Shown: positions 43,158 through 53,062, counted from the first letter of the stretch. The stretch: DNA of 64,000 nt from Streptomyces djakartensis (GCF_014651075.1 NZ_BMWE01000001.1:372001-436000); one strand, 5' to 3'. Notes: a model not told the origin generated them from the letters alone. Translations and numbers: made by a program.

Positions 43158-43246
43158 GCGGCAATCATGCCCCACCGGACGGATCCGCTCCGGGGCGCCG
43201 ACGCGCGGGTGGCCGAAACAGACAGCCCCTCAGGAGTGCCGCCGCG

Positions 43247-45007
43247 TCAGGGGGTCTTCTCGTGCCAGCCCTGCAGCAGCGACGTGAACTGCTTGCGCGC
43301 CTCGGCCCAGTCCTGTGCGGGCGACGACATGTAGAGCGCGTACTCGGTGCCGTCGCGGGCGACGTACGTCTCCTCGACGGCCCGGCGCGGACCGGGGAAC
43401 TTCGTGTCCTTCGCCTGCGCCGTCCAGGTGTACTCCCACAGAGCGCCTTCCCGGTCACGGTAGACGTTGCGCTCCAGGGCGACCCGCTTGTACGCGACCA
43501 GCCGCTGGAGCTGCTGTTCCAGGTCGAGCTGGTGGGCGTACGGGTCGGCGAAGTCCGGGGAGGTGTCGACGGCGATCCGGACGAAGTGCCGGCCGCCGTC
43601 GGGCGTGTAGTCGATCTGCTTGAGCTCGCCCTCCTCGCCGAAGACCTTGCGCTTCCAGCCCTTGGGCAGGTAGAGGCTGAAACCCGCGGGGTCGTCGTGG
43701 CGGGTCCAGCTGGCGGGAACCGATCGCCCCGGCTGCCCCGTGACCGTGGTGTGCGGCGAGCCGGAGAGGCTGCCCTGCGGCTGGCGGTTCCGGTCGAACT
43801 GCTGGATCAGCACGGCGGTGCCGCCGCCGACGATGGCCGCGAGGGCGACGACCAGGGCCAGGCTCCGAAGCCTGCGGCGCCGGCCCGGACCGGACTGCCG
43901 GGCGCCCGTCGCCGGGCCGACCATGGCGGGGCCGGTCGCCTGCTGCCCGGGGCCCGAGGCCGTCGGGGCGCCGCCCGTCGGGGTACCGGCCGCCCTTGTC
44001 CCGGTCGCCGCGGGCCCGGCCAGCGGCGGGAGCGGCGTACCGGTGTGCGATCCCGACCCGGTGCCGAGCGTGCCCGTACCGGCCGTGCCCGTGCCGGTAC
44101 CGGCCGCACCCGTGCCGCTGGGGACCTCCCGGTACGGCGTTCGCCCGTGCTGCGTGGGCACGTACGCCTGCGCTCCGTTCGGCCGCCGCCCCTCCGCCGC
44201 CTCGGCGAGCATCTGCTCGGCCTCCAAGGCGTCGGGCCGGGCCGTCGGGTCCTTGCGCAGCAGGGCGGTGATGACGGGTGCGAGCGGGCCGGCGTGCCGC
44301 GGCTCGGCGGCTTCCTCCTCGACCACCGCCTGCATGGTGGTCAGCGGTGTGGTGCGGCGGAACGGCGAGCGGCCCTCGACCGCCGTGTAGAGCGTGGCGC
44401 CGAGGGCCCACAGGTCGGAGGACGGGCCCGGATCGTGGCCGCGCACGCGCTCGGGCGCCAGGTAGTCGACGGAGCCGACGACCTCTCCGGTCCGGGTGAT
44501 GGTCGTGTCACCCTCGATCTGGGCGATGCCGAAGTCGGTGAGCAGGACCCGGCCGTCCGTGCCGAGCAGGACGTTGCCCGGCTTGATGTCCCGGTGCAGG
44601 ACGCCGGCGGTGTGCGCGGCGCGCAGGGCCCGCAGCACCCAGAGGCCGACGCGCGCCGCCTCGCGTGGTTCGACGCGCCCCTCCTCCTTGACCGCGTCGG
44701 CCAGGGAGCGGCCCTCGACCAGCTCCATCACGATCCACGGGCGGCCGTCGTGCTCCAGCACGTCGTGCACCGTGACGACCGCGGAGTGGTTGATCCGCGC
44801 GGCGGCCCTCGCCTCCGCCCGGGTGCGCGCCAGCAGGATCGCCTGCTCGCTCTCGGAGACGTAGAGGGCTGCCGTCAACTCCTTGATGGCGACCAGCCGG
44901 TGCAGCACCTCGTCATGGGCGCGCCATACCCGGCCCATGCCGCCGCTGCCGATGGAGTCGGCGAGCCGGTAGCGGCCCGCGACGAGCTGGCCCTGCATCT
45001 GATTCAC
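43247..45007 (-). CDS. Ser/Thr protein kinase with extracytoplasmic sensor domain
   Basis: A 586-residue PknB-type kinase with intact SIGSGGMGRVWRA, VAIKEL, HRDIKPGNVLL and DFGIAQIEG. A long Gly/Thr/Ala-rich linker (about 300-395, GTGTAGTGTLGTGSGSHTG) precedes a transmembrane helix (LALVVALAAIVGGGTAVLI) and an external domain beginning DDPAGFSLYLPKGWKR. This domain type recurs in the cluster and resembles a PsbP/lipoprotein-like fold, probably ligand- or wall-sensing. The start is GTG 45007; the in-frame ATG at 44998 is an alternative. Confidence 0.93.
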   Translation of the reverse strand: MNQMQGQLVAGRYRLADSIGSGGMGRVWRAHDEVLHRLVAIKELTAALYVSESEQAILLARTRAEARAAARINHSAVVTVHDVLEHDGRPWIVMELVEGRSLADAVKEEGRVEPREAARVGLWVLRALRAAHTAGVLHRDIKPGNVLLGTDGRVLLTDFGIAQIEGDTTITRTGEVVGSVDYLAPERVRGHDPGPSSDLWALGATLYTAVEGRSPFRRTTPLTTMQAVVEEEAAEPRHAGPLAPVITALLRKDPTARPDALEAEQMLAEAAEGRRPNGAQAYVPTQHGRTPYREVPSGTGAAGTGTGTAGTGTLGTGSGSHTGTPLPPLAGPAATGTRAAGTPTGGAPTASGPGQQATGPAMVGPATGARQSGPGRRRRLRSLALVVALAAIVGGGTAVLIQQFDRNRQPQGSLSGSPHTTVTGQPGRSVPASWTRHDDPAGFSLYLPKGWKRKVFGEEGELKQIDYTPDGGRHFVRIAVDTSPDFADPYAHQLDLEQQLQRLVAYKRVALERNVYRDREGALWEYTWTAQAKDTKFPGPRRAVEETYVARDGTEYALYMSSPAQDWAEARKQFTSLLQGWHEKTP

Positions 45008-45165
45008 GTTGCCCCGCAATGGTCTTGACAGGGTCAGCGTAAGGACCCACCCTCCCCTGGGGAACAAGCGGGGTGCCACGGTGACCGCACTGTGACGGTT
45101 GCCGTCCGCCGGGACGTGCGGCGACCAGAGTGTGAACTACGGCCTGCCGTCGGCGCGCCGACCGC

Positions 45166-47649
45166 TCATCCCGTCGCCTTGTAGGTCGCCGCCGCCTGCT
45201 CGTACAGCCGCGTCACCTCGTCCCGCTCGGCCTCCGGGCCGCGCACCTGGACCACGTGGTACCGCCCGTCGAGCAGCATCGCGAGGTTGCGCACGAACCG
45301 CTCGCCCCCGTCGTCACCGGTCCAGGTGAACTGCCCCTCGGCCATGGTCCGTCCGCCCACCTGTATCGTCTTCAGCCCGGTGGAGGTGGCCCAGCTGGAG
45401 TCGCGGTACGGCTGCAGCTCGCGCTCCTTCTCCCGCTGGTAGGCCATCGGATCACCGCCGAACTCCGACGAGCGGTCCCGGCCCGGTACGACGAGGAGCT
45501 CGAAGTCGCCCTTGGAGTAGACGACCTGGCCGTTCGCGTTCCGCGGGGCGCGGCCCCAGCCCTTGGCCACGGCGACCTGGAAGCCCGCCGGGTCCTTGCG
45601 CAGGGTGAAGCCGCCGGCGATCTCGGGGCCGGTGGTCTGCGTCTCGGTGGAACCGGCCGAGGCCGACGGGTCCTTCTCCGGCTCCGGGGACATCTGGTCG
45701 GGCCGTGGCTCGCCGCCGGCGTCCGGCTCGGGCGCCTGGCTGACCTCGCCGGCGGCTCCGGTGCGGTCGGTGCCGTTCGCGCCGTCGGTCCCCGACTTGG
45801 GCATGAAGAGCATGGCGTAGGCGATCGCCGCGGCCATCGCGAGCAGGACGAGCAGGAGCAGGGTGCGGCCGAGGCGGTGCGGCGACCGGGACTCCTTGGC
45901 CCGCTTGTGCCGCCCGTGGTGTGCGGGCAGCCCGGCCCGCCGCCTGCGCACGAGCTCACCCCGGCGGCGTACGACGGGCAGCCGGCTCGCGTCGGCGGGC
46001 GGCGCGGCGATCACGTGCACACCGGCCTCCGGCTCGGGCGCCGACCGTACGAGCGAGCGCAGCCAGCCGCGCAGTTCCTCGAAGTCCGGTCGCTCGGTGG
46101 GGTCCTGACGCAGCAGTGACTCCACGACCGGCCTGAGCGGCCCGCACTCCTCGGCGTACGCGGGCGGTTCGGCGCACACCATCTCCACCAGCTCGGCCGT
46201 CGACTCCTCCGGGTAGGGCGCGTGCCCCTGTACGGCCCGGAAGAGCAGCGCGCCGAGCGCCCACAGGTCCGTCGCGGGACCGATCGGCGCGGCCAGCTGC
46301 CAGTTCTCGTGCACGGGTCCGGCCTGTTCCGGTGCCCAGCGTTCCGTCACGGGCCCCACCACGGCCATCCGCGCCTGCCGCGCCCGCTCGGCGGCGAGCG
46401 CCGTGGCCGGTCCGCGCCGGGATTGGGGGGTGTGGGCGACCAGGTCGTCCCATCGGGCGGGCGTCTCCTGGGCGGGGGCGCCCGCGGCCGGGGGGAGGAC
46501 CGTCGGCTCCTGGCTGTGCGACGCGGGCCCGCCGCGGGGTGCGGCACCGTGCCAGGCGGTCGTCCGGGGGGCGCCGCGCACGCCGTAGGGGTCGGCTATC
46601 CGTCCTGGCGGGACGGCACCGGAGCCGGTGTTCTGCCCCGGGACGTACGGCGACCGCGCCGAGGTGTCGCCGTACGGCGCGGGCCCGCTGCCCGGGGCGG
46701 AACGGGCACCGGGCAGCGCCCGGTCGCTCTGCTGCGCCTCCTGCACCCGGGCCGCGGCCCGGGCACCGGCCCGGTAGGCCGCGATGGCCCCGGCGCGCGC
46801 GGCCCGTGGGTCATCGCCGCCCTCCGCGTCCCGTCGGGCCGGGACGGCCGGGCCCCCGTCCGCCGCGCCGCCTCCGGCCCCCGGCAGGCCCCTGGACTCC
46901 CGGGCCTCTATGGCGGCACGCCGCGCGGCCTCGGGGTCGCCCGAACCAACGGCGCCGCCCGGGGCGCCTACGCCGTTCACCGGCCCGGAGGGGCCTTCCC
47001 GCCCCGGCCCCTGGCCCGGCTCGTCGAAGGCGGGAGCCGGAACCGGGTCGTATCCGCACAGCGCCTCCTCCGCCGCGCCCACCGCCAGCCCGGTCAGCAT
47101 GACCCGGCCGTCGTCGCAGACGAGGACCGTCCGCGCGGTGATGTTGCGGTGCACCCAGCCATGGGCGTGCAGCACCCGCAGCGCCGTGAGGACGTCCGAG
47201 GCCACCTCGGCCGCCCGGTACGGCGTCAGCGGCTTCTCGGCGAGGAGCGCCGCCAGCGGACGGGCGGCCACCAGCTCGCTGACGACCCACAGCGAACCGC
47301 CGTCGGCGAACACGTCGAAGACCTGGTCGAGGCGCGGGTGGTCGGGAATGGCCGCCGCGGCCTGGGCGGCCTCGACCGCGCGCCGGACGACCGGATCCGT
47401 GGGCCGCCGGGGGCCCGGACGCCCGCCGTGCCGCCGCGCGCCGGCGTCATGTGCCGTGAAACCGTCGGGCAGTCCGTCCGCGTCGAGGACCTCCGCCTCG
47501 ACCACCTCCGGCAACGGCACCTGCCTGACCAGGACTTCCTGCCCGCTGTAGGTGTCGAAGGCCCGGCTCTCGGTGAGTTCGTACTCGTCGGACGGCGGAA
47601 GCGGCAGGCGGTAGCGGTCGGCGAGTACCCGTCCCGCGTAGTCGTCCAC
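45166..47649 (-). CDS. pseudokinase of the Ser/Thr kinase family with large activation-segment insert
   Basis: An 827-residue relative of PknB kinases that has lost the catalytic residues. The beta-3 lysine is Arg (VLVRQ, R42), the HRD Asp is Asn (HRN, N169), and the DFG motif is replaced by GLA (about 187-189). Between this and WAPEQ (about 438) lies roughly 240 extra Gly/Pro/Ala-rich residues, an unusual activation-segment insertion. The C-lobe (DLWALGALLF), transmembrane helix (LLLLVLLAMAAAIAYAMLF) and external sensor-like domain (DPAGFQVAVAKGWGR) are retained. GGGGGAGG lies 4 nt before the GTG. It probably acts as a scaffold or regulatory partner of the neighbouring kinases. Confidence 0.9.
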   Translation of the reverse strand: MDDYAGRVLADRYRLPLPPSDEYELTESRAFDTYSGQEVLVRQVPLPEVVEAEVLDADGLPDGFTAHDAGARRHGGRPGPRRPTDPVVRRAVEAAQAAAAIPDHPRLDQVFDVFADGGSLWVVSELVAARPLAALLAEKPLTPYRAAEVASDVLTALRVLHAHGWVHRNITARTVLVCDDGRVMLTGLAVGAAEEALCGYDPVPAPAFDEPGQGPGREGPSGPVNGVGAPGGAVGSGDPEAARRAAIEARESRGLPGAGGGAADGGPAVPARRDAEGGDDPRAARAGAIAAYRAGARAAARVQEAQQSDRALPGARSAPGSGPAPYGDTSARSPYVPGQNTGSGAVPPGRIADPYGVRGAPRTTAWHGAAPRGGPASHSQEPTVLPPAAGAPAQETPARWDDLVAHTPQSRRGPATALAAERARQARMAVVGPVTERWAPEQAGPVHENWQLAAPIGPATDLWALGALLFRAVQGHAPYPEESTAELVEMVCAEPPAYAEECGPLRPVVESLLRQDPTERPDFEELRGWLRSLVRSAPEPEAGVHVIAAPPADASRLPVVRRRGELVRRRRAGLPAHHGRHKRAKESRSPHRLGRTLLLLVLLAMAAAIAYAMLFMPKSGTDGANGTDRTGAAGEVSQAPEPDAGGEPRPDQMSPEPEKDPSASAGSTETQTTGPEIAGGFTLRKDPAGFQVAVAKGWGRAPRNANGQVVYSKGDFELLVVPGRDRSSEFGGDPMAYQREKERELQPYRDSSWATSTGLKTIQVGGRTMAEGQFTWTGDDGGERFVRNLAMLLDGRYHVVQVRGPEAERDEVTRLYEQAAATYKATG

Positions 47650-47802
47650 GATGCCTCCCCCGGCAGCCTGGTCGGTCACATCCGTTCGCCCCACGGCCCG
47701 TTCCGGCTGCCCACGGTCCGCAAATATTTACGATACGGGCCGCGGGCAGCCCACATCGCGAGGATGCCAGATCTGCCTCCCCAAACCCGGGAGAGCCCAT
47801 GC

Positions 47803-49830
47803 TCAGGACTTGGGTTCGAAGGTCTTCGTCAGCGTCCGCCACGTCTGCTTGCGGCGCTGACCGTCCCAGTCGGCCGCCTTCGCCGTGTACATCAGCGCGT
47901 ACCCCTGCCGGTCGTCGACGACGAACCCACGGTCGATGGTGCGGTACTTGGTGCCGCCCTCCGAGTAGGTGAACTCCCAGTCGGCCGTGTTCCAGCCGCG
48001 GTAGTCCACCTTCTCTATGCGGATCTTCTTGTACTGCGCGCGCTGCATGTAGCGCTCCTGGCTCTCCCAGTCGGCCACCGGATCGCCCTTGGGCGTGGAC
48101 GTCCAGGCGATGAGCAGCTTCTGCCCGCCGGGGCCGGTGAACCGGTCACCGGCGGCGCCGGTGGACTGGTACTTCCACCCCTTGGGGAGCCCGATGGAGT
48201 AGCCCTGGCCGCCCTGGTACGTCGACTCCGCCGCGGTGTCCTTCCCGCCGGAGCCGCCGTCCGCGGCACCCGAGGAGCCGCCCGTGGGCGTGGGGTTCGA
48301 GGCGGGTCCCGACGACGCGGGCTGCTTCGCCGAGTTGCCGGTGCGCGTGCTGTCGCTCTCGTCGCCCTTGGTGTCGGCACTGCCCGAGGCAGTGGTGACG
48401 GCCTTCTGGCCGCTCTTGCCGTCGGCTCCCTTCGAACCCTTGTCACCCCCGCTGAAGACGACGGCGAGCACGGTGCCGATCACGGCGAGCGCCACGACCA
48501 CCGCGATGATCATCAGCGTGCGCCGCGGCACCACGTCGGTGAGCGGCGCCTTGGGCGCGGGCCTGGGCGGCAGGTCCGGCGGTGGCATCACGGGCCACCC
48601 CGAACTCCGGCCCCCCGAAGCCGTCTTCGTCTCGTGCGCGCTCGCTCCAACGGCCCCGGCAGCCGCCCCTGAGGCCGGCCCGGAACCCGGCTTCTTCGAC
48701 GCTGACGCGCCCGGGGCGCCGGCCGCGGTCGTCCCGTCGGCCGGGCCGGAAGAGGCGGTGCCGCTCTCCGGCTCGGTGCGGGCGGCGGCCGACGCCCCTG
48801 CCGTCCCCGCCGCGGCCTTGCGCACGGAGCGCAACGCGCCGCGCAACCGCTCACCGGCCTCCTCGCCCCGCTTGCCCTTTGCCCCGGCCGAACTCCCCTT
48901 GCCCGGGGACCCGTCCGGCTGGTCCGGCAGCGGCACCACCTTCGTCGCGTCCATCGGCTCCGGCTCGCTCGTGCGCAGGACCGAGTTCAGCATCGCGCGG
49001 GCGCCCGCGTCATCGAGCCGCTTGGCGGGGTCCTTGGTGAGCAGACCGTGGATGACGTCCGTCAGCGGGCCCGCGTTCTTGGGCTCCTCCAACGGCTCGG
49101 TCATCACCGCCGTGAGCGTCGCTATGGCCGAGCCCTTGTCGTACGGCGGAGCACCCTCCACCGCCGCGTACAGCAGCCCGCCGAGCGACCACAGGTCGGC
49201 GGCCGGGCCGGGCTTGTGCCCGCGCGCCCGCTCGGGGGAGATGTAGGAGGGAGCGCCGACGAGCATGCCGGTCGAGGTGATGGAGGGGTCGCCCTCGACC
49301 TGGGCGATCCCGAAGTCGGTGAGCACCACCCGGCCGTCCTCGGCGATCAGCACGTTCGACGGCTTCACGTCGCGGTGCAGGATGCCCTCCCGGTGCGCGG
49401 AGCGCAGCACGTCCAGGACGGCGAGCCCGACCTCCGCGGCGCGCTTGGGCTCGAGGAGGCCGTCCTCCCGGATGACCTCGGCGAGCGACTTGCCCTCGAC
49501 GAGCTCCATCACGATCCAGGGCCGGTCGTCCTCCTGGACGACGTCGAAGACCGTCACGGCGCTCTTGTTGCGGATCCGAGCGATGGCCTTGGCCTCGCGC
49601 AGTGTCCGCGTGATCAGCCGCCGCTTCTCCTCCTCGTCGATGTTCGACGGGAACCGCAGCTCCTTGACCGCGACCGTGCGTCCCAGGGTCTCGTCCTGGG
49701 CCCGCCAGACCGTGCCCATGCCGCCGCGGCCGAGCACGTCGCCCAGCCGGTAACGCCCCGCGAGGAGACGCTCCCTGTTGTCCTGACGAGTGTCCTGACG
49801 AGATGTGCCCGCCCGCTCCGCCTCCGACAT
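47803..49830 (-). CDS. Ser/Thr protein kinase with extracytoplasmic sensor domain
   Basis: A 675-residue PknB-type kinase with intact catalytic elements: VLGRGGMGTVWRA, VAVKEL, HRDVKPSNVLI, DFGIAQVEG and YISPERARG. A Ser/Gly/Ala-rich linker (about 300-450) leads to one transmembrane helix (LMIIAVVVALAVIGTVLAVVF) and an external domain starting GQGYSIGLPKGWKYQ, similar in type to those of two neighbours. Thr-rich positions near EPMDATKVVPLP are possible phosphorylation sites. GAGGGG precedes the ATG at 49830. It is the promoter-proximal gene of the tandem cluster. Confidence 0.93.
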   Translation of the reverse strand: MSEAERAGTSRQDTRQDNRERLLAGRYRLGDVLGRGGMGTVWRAQDETLGRTVAVKELRFPSNIDEEEKRRLITRTLREAKAIARIRNKSAVTVFDVVQEDDRPWIVMELVEGKSLAEVIREDGLLEPKRAAEVGLAVLDVLRSAHREGILHRDVKPSNVLIAEDGRVVLTDFGIAQVEGDPSITSTGMLVGAPSYISPERARGHKPGPAADLWSLGGLLYAAVEGAPPYDKGSAIATLTAVMTEPLEEPKNAGPLTDVIHGLLTKDPAKRLDDAGARAMLNSVLRTSEPEPMDATKVVPLPDQPDGSPGKGSSAGAKGKRGEEAGERLRGALRSVRKAAAGTAGASAAARTEPESGTASSGPADGTTAAGAPGASASKKPGSGPASGAAAGAVGASAHETKTASGGRSSGWPVMPPPDLPPRPAPKAPLTDVVPRRTLMIIAVVVALAVIGTVLAVVFSGGDKGSKGADGKSGQKAVTTASGSADTKGDESDSTRTGNSAKQPASSGPASNPTPTGGSSGAADGGSGGKDTAAESTYQGGQGYSIGLPKGWKYQSTGAAGDRFTGPGGQKLLIAWTSTPKGDPVADWESQERYMQRAQYKKIRIEKVDYRGWNTADWEFTYSEGGTKYRTIDRGFVVDDRQGYALMYTAKAADWDGQRRKQTWRTLTKTFEPKS

Positions 49831-50002
49831 GCGTCCCCTCATACAACCCGCCCTGACAGAGGCTCCATTGTCCCTCACCCGACAAGTGCCCAACGCCCAG
49901 GGGCCCCCTGGTGCCCGCCCGTGGGCCCGCCCTACCGGAACCCGGGTGCGCCGCGACCCGCGCCGCCCTGCATGATGGGGCCCGTACCTGGGAGGAGCCC
50001 GC

Positions 50003-51043
50003 ATGCCGCCGTTTCGGACATTGCCGGCCCTTCCCCTGGCCGTCGCCCTCCTCGGCCTGACCCCGGCCGACTCCTCGACCCTCTCGCCGCCCGCGGACGC
50101 CGTGCTCCCCCTGCTGGTGACCCGGGGCAGGGATCCCGCCGCGGCTCTGCTGGCCCGGGAGGGGACCACCACCCGCTACGCCCACGCCGGGCAGGGAATC
50201 GCCAGGTCGGACCACTTCCGCGCCGGCAGCGTCACGAAGACGTTGATCGCGACGGTCGTGCTGCAACTGGCGGCGGAACGCCGGCTGTCGCTGTCCGACA
50301 CGGTCGAGCAGCACCTGCCCGGCCTGGTGCGGGGAGCGGGCAACGACGGCCGCGCGCTGACCCTGCGCTCCCTGCTCACCCACACCAGCGGCCTGTACGA
50401 CTTCACCGCGGACACCGGCGGAACCGCACCCGTCACCCCCCGTCAGGCCGTACGCCTCGCCCTCACCCACCCTCCGGGCGAACGCGGCCGCTTCTCCTAC
50501 TCGAACACCAACTACGTCCTGCTCGGCCTGGTCATCCAGCAGGTCACAGGCCGCTCCTACGCCACCGAGGCCGAGCGCCGCATCATCGCTCCGCTGCGGC
50601 TGACGGGCACCTCCTTCCCCGGCTCCCGCTCCTCCCTGCCCTCACCGCACGGCACCGCCTACGCCGCCGACGGAACCGACGTCACCGAACTCGACCCGCG
50701 GGTGGCCGGTGCCGCGGGCGAGCTGGTGACCACGCTCGCCGATCTGGACCGCTTCTACGCGGCCCTGCTCGGTGGGCGTCTGCTGCCCCCGCACTGGCTG
50801 CGCGAGATGCTCGACACCCGTGCCACACACGGCGCGTACGGCATGGGGCTGATTCCCGAGAAACTTCCGTGCGGCACCACGGTGTGGGGGCACAACGGGC
50901 ACATCCCCGGCAGCTACGTGCGCACCGCAGCCACCGTGGACGGCCGGCATGTCCTCACCTTCCGCGTGAACACGGACGCGATCGCGGATCCCGGTCTCGA
51001 GCCCGCGGTGCTCGCGGCCGAGTTCTGCCCCCGCACCTCGTAG
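50003..51043 (+). CDS. secreted serine hydrolase (beta-lactamase / D-Ala-D-Ala carboxypeptidase family)
   Basis: A 346-residue exported penicillin-binding-like hydrolase. A signal sequence (LPALPLAVALLGLTPADS) precedes the SxxK motif SVTK, the second motif YSN (in FSYSNTNYVL) and the third motif HNG (WGHNGHIPG). It may cleave peptidoglycan D-Ala-D-Ala or esters. It sits divergent from the tandem kinases (172 bp between starts), so shared control with wall sensing is possible. AGGAG lies near the ATG. Confidence 0.9.
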   Translation: MPPFRTLPALPLAVALLGLTPADSSTLSPPADAVLPLLVTRGRDPAAALLAREGTTTRYAHAGQGIARSDHFRAGSVTKTLIATVVLQLAAERRLSLSDTVEQHLPGLVRGAGNDGRALTLRSLLTHTSGLYDFTADTGGTAPVTPRQAVRLALTHPPGERGRFSYSNTNYVLLGLVIQQVTGRSYATEAERRIIAPLRLTGTSFPGSRSSLPSPHGTAYAADGTDVTELDPRVAGAAGELVTTLADLDRFYAALLGGRLLPPHWLREMLDTRATHGAYGMGLIPEKLPCGTTVWGHNGHIPGSYVRTAATVDGRHVLTFRVNTDAIADPGLEPAVLAAEFCPRTS

Positions 51044-51141
51044 AACGACCGGGTCCCGAACGAGGATCCCGCTTCACGACACTCGTTCGAGTGATGTCCG
51101 GCGTCCCCGCAGGGACCCGCCACGACGCCGGTACAACGCGT

Positions 51142-52848
51142 CTACAACGGCACGATGTCCGGCGCCCCCAACCGCGCCGCGTCCGCCGTCAGGTCGTCCG
51201 GCTGCCGCTGCGACTCCCGTTCGGCCTCGACCCGCTTCTCGTAGTGCTGGACCTCGCGCTCGATCTGGTCCTTGTCCCAGCCGAGGACCGGTGCCATCAG
51301 CTCGGCCGCGTCGCGGGCGGTGCGCGTGCCCCGGTCGAAGGTCTCGATCGAGATGCGGGTACGCCTGGTCAGCACGTCGTCCAGATGCCGCGCCCCCTCG
51401 TGCGAGGCCGCGTACACGATCTCGGCGCGCAGATAGTCGTCGGCCGCCGGCAGGGGCTCGCCCAGCGACGGGTCGGCGGCGATGAGCTCCAGGACCTCCT
51501 CGGCCATCGCCCCGTACCGGTTCAGCAGGTGTTCGACCCGCACCACGTGGAGCCCGGTCCGGGCGGCTGTCCGCGCCCGCGCGTTCCACAGCGCCCGGTA
51601 GCCCTCCGCGCCCAGCAGCGGCACGTCCTCGGTGACGCACTCGGCGACCCGCATGTCGAGCCCGTGCACCGCCGCGTCCACCGCGTCCTTGGCCATGACG
51701 CGGTACGTGGTGTACTTGCCGCCCGCCACGACCACCAGCCCGGGCACCGGATGCGCCACGGTGTGCTCGCGCGACAGCTTGCTGGTGGCATCCGACTCGC
51801 CCGCGAGGAGGGGCCGCAACCCGGCGTACACGCCCTCGACGTCGTCCCTGGTGAGAGGCACGGCCAGCACCGAGTTGACATGTTCCAGCAGGTAGTCGAT
51901 GTCCGCGCTGGACGCGGCCGGGTGCGCCTTGTCGAGGTCCCAGTCGGTGTCGGTCGTCCCGACGATCCAGTGCCGGCCCCAGGGGATGACGAACAGCACG
52001 GACTTCTCCGTGCGCAGGATGAGCCCGGTCGTGGAGTGGATGCGGTCCCGCGGCACGACCAGGTGGATGCCCTTGGACGCCCGGACGTGGAACTGGCCGC
52101 GCTCGCCGACCATGGCCTGGGTGTCGTCCGTCCACACGCCGGTGGCGTTGACGACCTGCTTGGCGCGGACCTCGTACTCCCCGCCCCCCTCGACGTCCTG
52201 CACCCGCGCGCCGACGACCCGCTCACCCTCGCGCAGGAAGCTCGTCACGCGGGCCCGGTTGGCCGCCTGCGCCCCGTACGCCACCGCCGTGCGCACCAGG
52301 GTCGCCACGTAGCGGGCGTCGTCCATCTGGGCGTCGTAGTACTGCAGCGCCCCGACCAGCGCGTCCTTCTTCAAGCAGGGCGCGACGCGCAGGGCGCGGG
52401 AACGGCTCAGGTGGCGGTGCACGGGCAGGCCCCGGCCATGGCCGCGCGCCATGGACATGGCGTCGTACATCGCCACGCCCGACCCCGCGTACAGGCGCTC
52501 CCAGCCCTTGTGCTGCAACGGGTACAGGAACGGCACGGGCTTCACCAGATGCGGGGCGAGCCGCTCCAGCAGCAGGCCGCGTTCCTTCAGGGCCTCCCGG
52601 ACCAGCGCGAAGTCGAGCATCTCCAGGTAGCGCAGTCCGCCGTGGATCAGCTTGCTGGACCGGCTCGAGGTGCCCGACGCCCAGTCACGCGCCTCGACCA
52701 GGCCCGTGGACAGGCCCCGCGTCACGGCGTCGAGGGCGGTGCCCGCACCGACCACGCCCGCGCCCACCACCAGCACGTCCAGTTCGCGCTCGGCCATGGA
52801 TGCGAGTGACTCGGCGCGCTGCGCCGGCCCGAGTATCGCTGTCCTCAC
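51142..52848 (-). CDS. glpD: glycerol-3-phosphate dehydrogenase
   Basis: A 568-residue FAD-dependent glycerol-3-phosphate dehydrogenase feeding electrons to quinones. The FAD motif is VVGAGVVGAGTALDAVTRG, followed by SSRSSKLIHGGLRYLEM and the conserved KQVVNATGVWTD and RDRIHSTTGLILRTEKS blocks; the C-terminal helical domain is also present. The GTG at 52848 has GGGAGG 5 nt upstream. It acts in glycerol catabolism. No glpF or glpK is adjacent, so it is separate from the gyl operon. Confidence 0.95.
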   Translation of the reverse strand: MRTAILGPAQRAESLASMAERELDVLVVGAGVVGAGTALDAVTRGLSTGLVEARDWASGTSSRSSKLIHGGLRYLEMLDFALVREALKERGLLLERLAPHLVKPVPFLYPLQHKGWERLYAGSGVAMYDAMSMARGHGRGLPVHRHLSRSRALRVAPCLKKDALVGALQYYDAQMDDARYVATLVRTAVAYGAQAANRARVTSFLREGERVVGARVQDVEGGGEYEVRAKQVVNATGVWTDDTQAMVGERGQFHVRASKGIHLVVPRDRIHSTTGLILRTEKSVLFVIPWGRHWIVGTTDTDWDLDKAHPAASSADIDYLLEHVNSVLAVPLTRDDVEGVYAGLRPLLAGESDATSKLSREHTVAHPVPGLVVVAGGKYTTYRVMAKDAVDAAVHGLDMRVAECVTEDVPLLGAEGYRALWNARARTAARTGLHVVRVEHLLNRYGAMAEEVLELIAADPSLGEPLPAADDYLRAEIVYAASHEGARHLDDVLTRRTRISIETFDRGTRTARDAAELMAPVLGWDKDQIEREVQHYEKRVEAERESQRQPDDLTADAARLGAPDIVPL

Positions 52849-52966
52849 CGCTGCCTCCCGCTCATCGGTCGCGCCGGCCGCACCCGTCGGATGAGACCCC
52901 GTCCGTATCCCCCATGCCCAAATTCTGACCGGGTTGGCCGATCTCAGCCACCACGGGTCGCCGGCC

Positions 52967-52975
52967 TGTGGACAA
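52967..52975 (-). promoter_or_regulatory. DnaA-box-like sequence in the glpD control region
   Basis: TGTGGACAA on the plus strand is the reverse complement of TTGTCCACA, the Streptomyces DnaA box, without mismatch. A second near-box (CTGTCCACA) lies at 53063-53071. A single box occurs by chance fairly often in this genus; the paired, inverted arrangement makes regulatory use possible. Confidence 0.4.
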
Positions 52976-53062
52976 CGCGCACGGAACACTCACCGAAACG
53001 TGGCCGGGCAATCCCGCATAACGGTCATATTTACTCCTAGTCTGACATTGCGCTCGCTCGTC

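Noticed and set aside
49048..52809. 1253-codon open frame on the plus strand crossing two real genes
   Set aside because: Overlaps the kinase at 47803, the hydrolase at 50003 and glpD. Low-complexity composition, no ribosome binding site, no recognisable domain.
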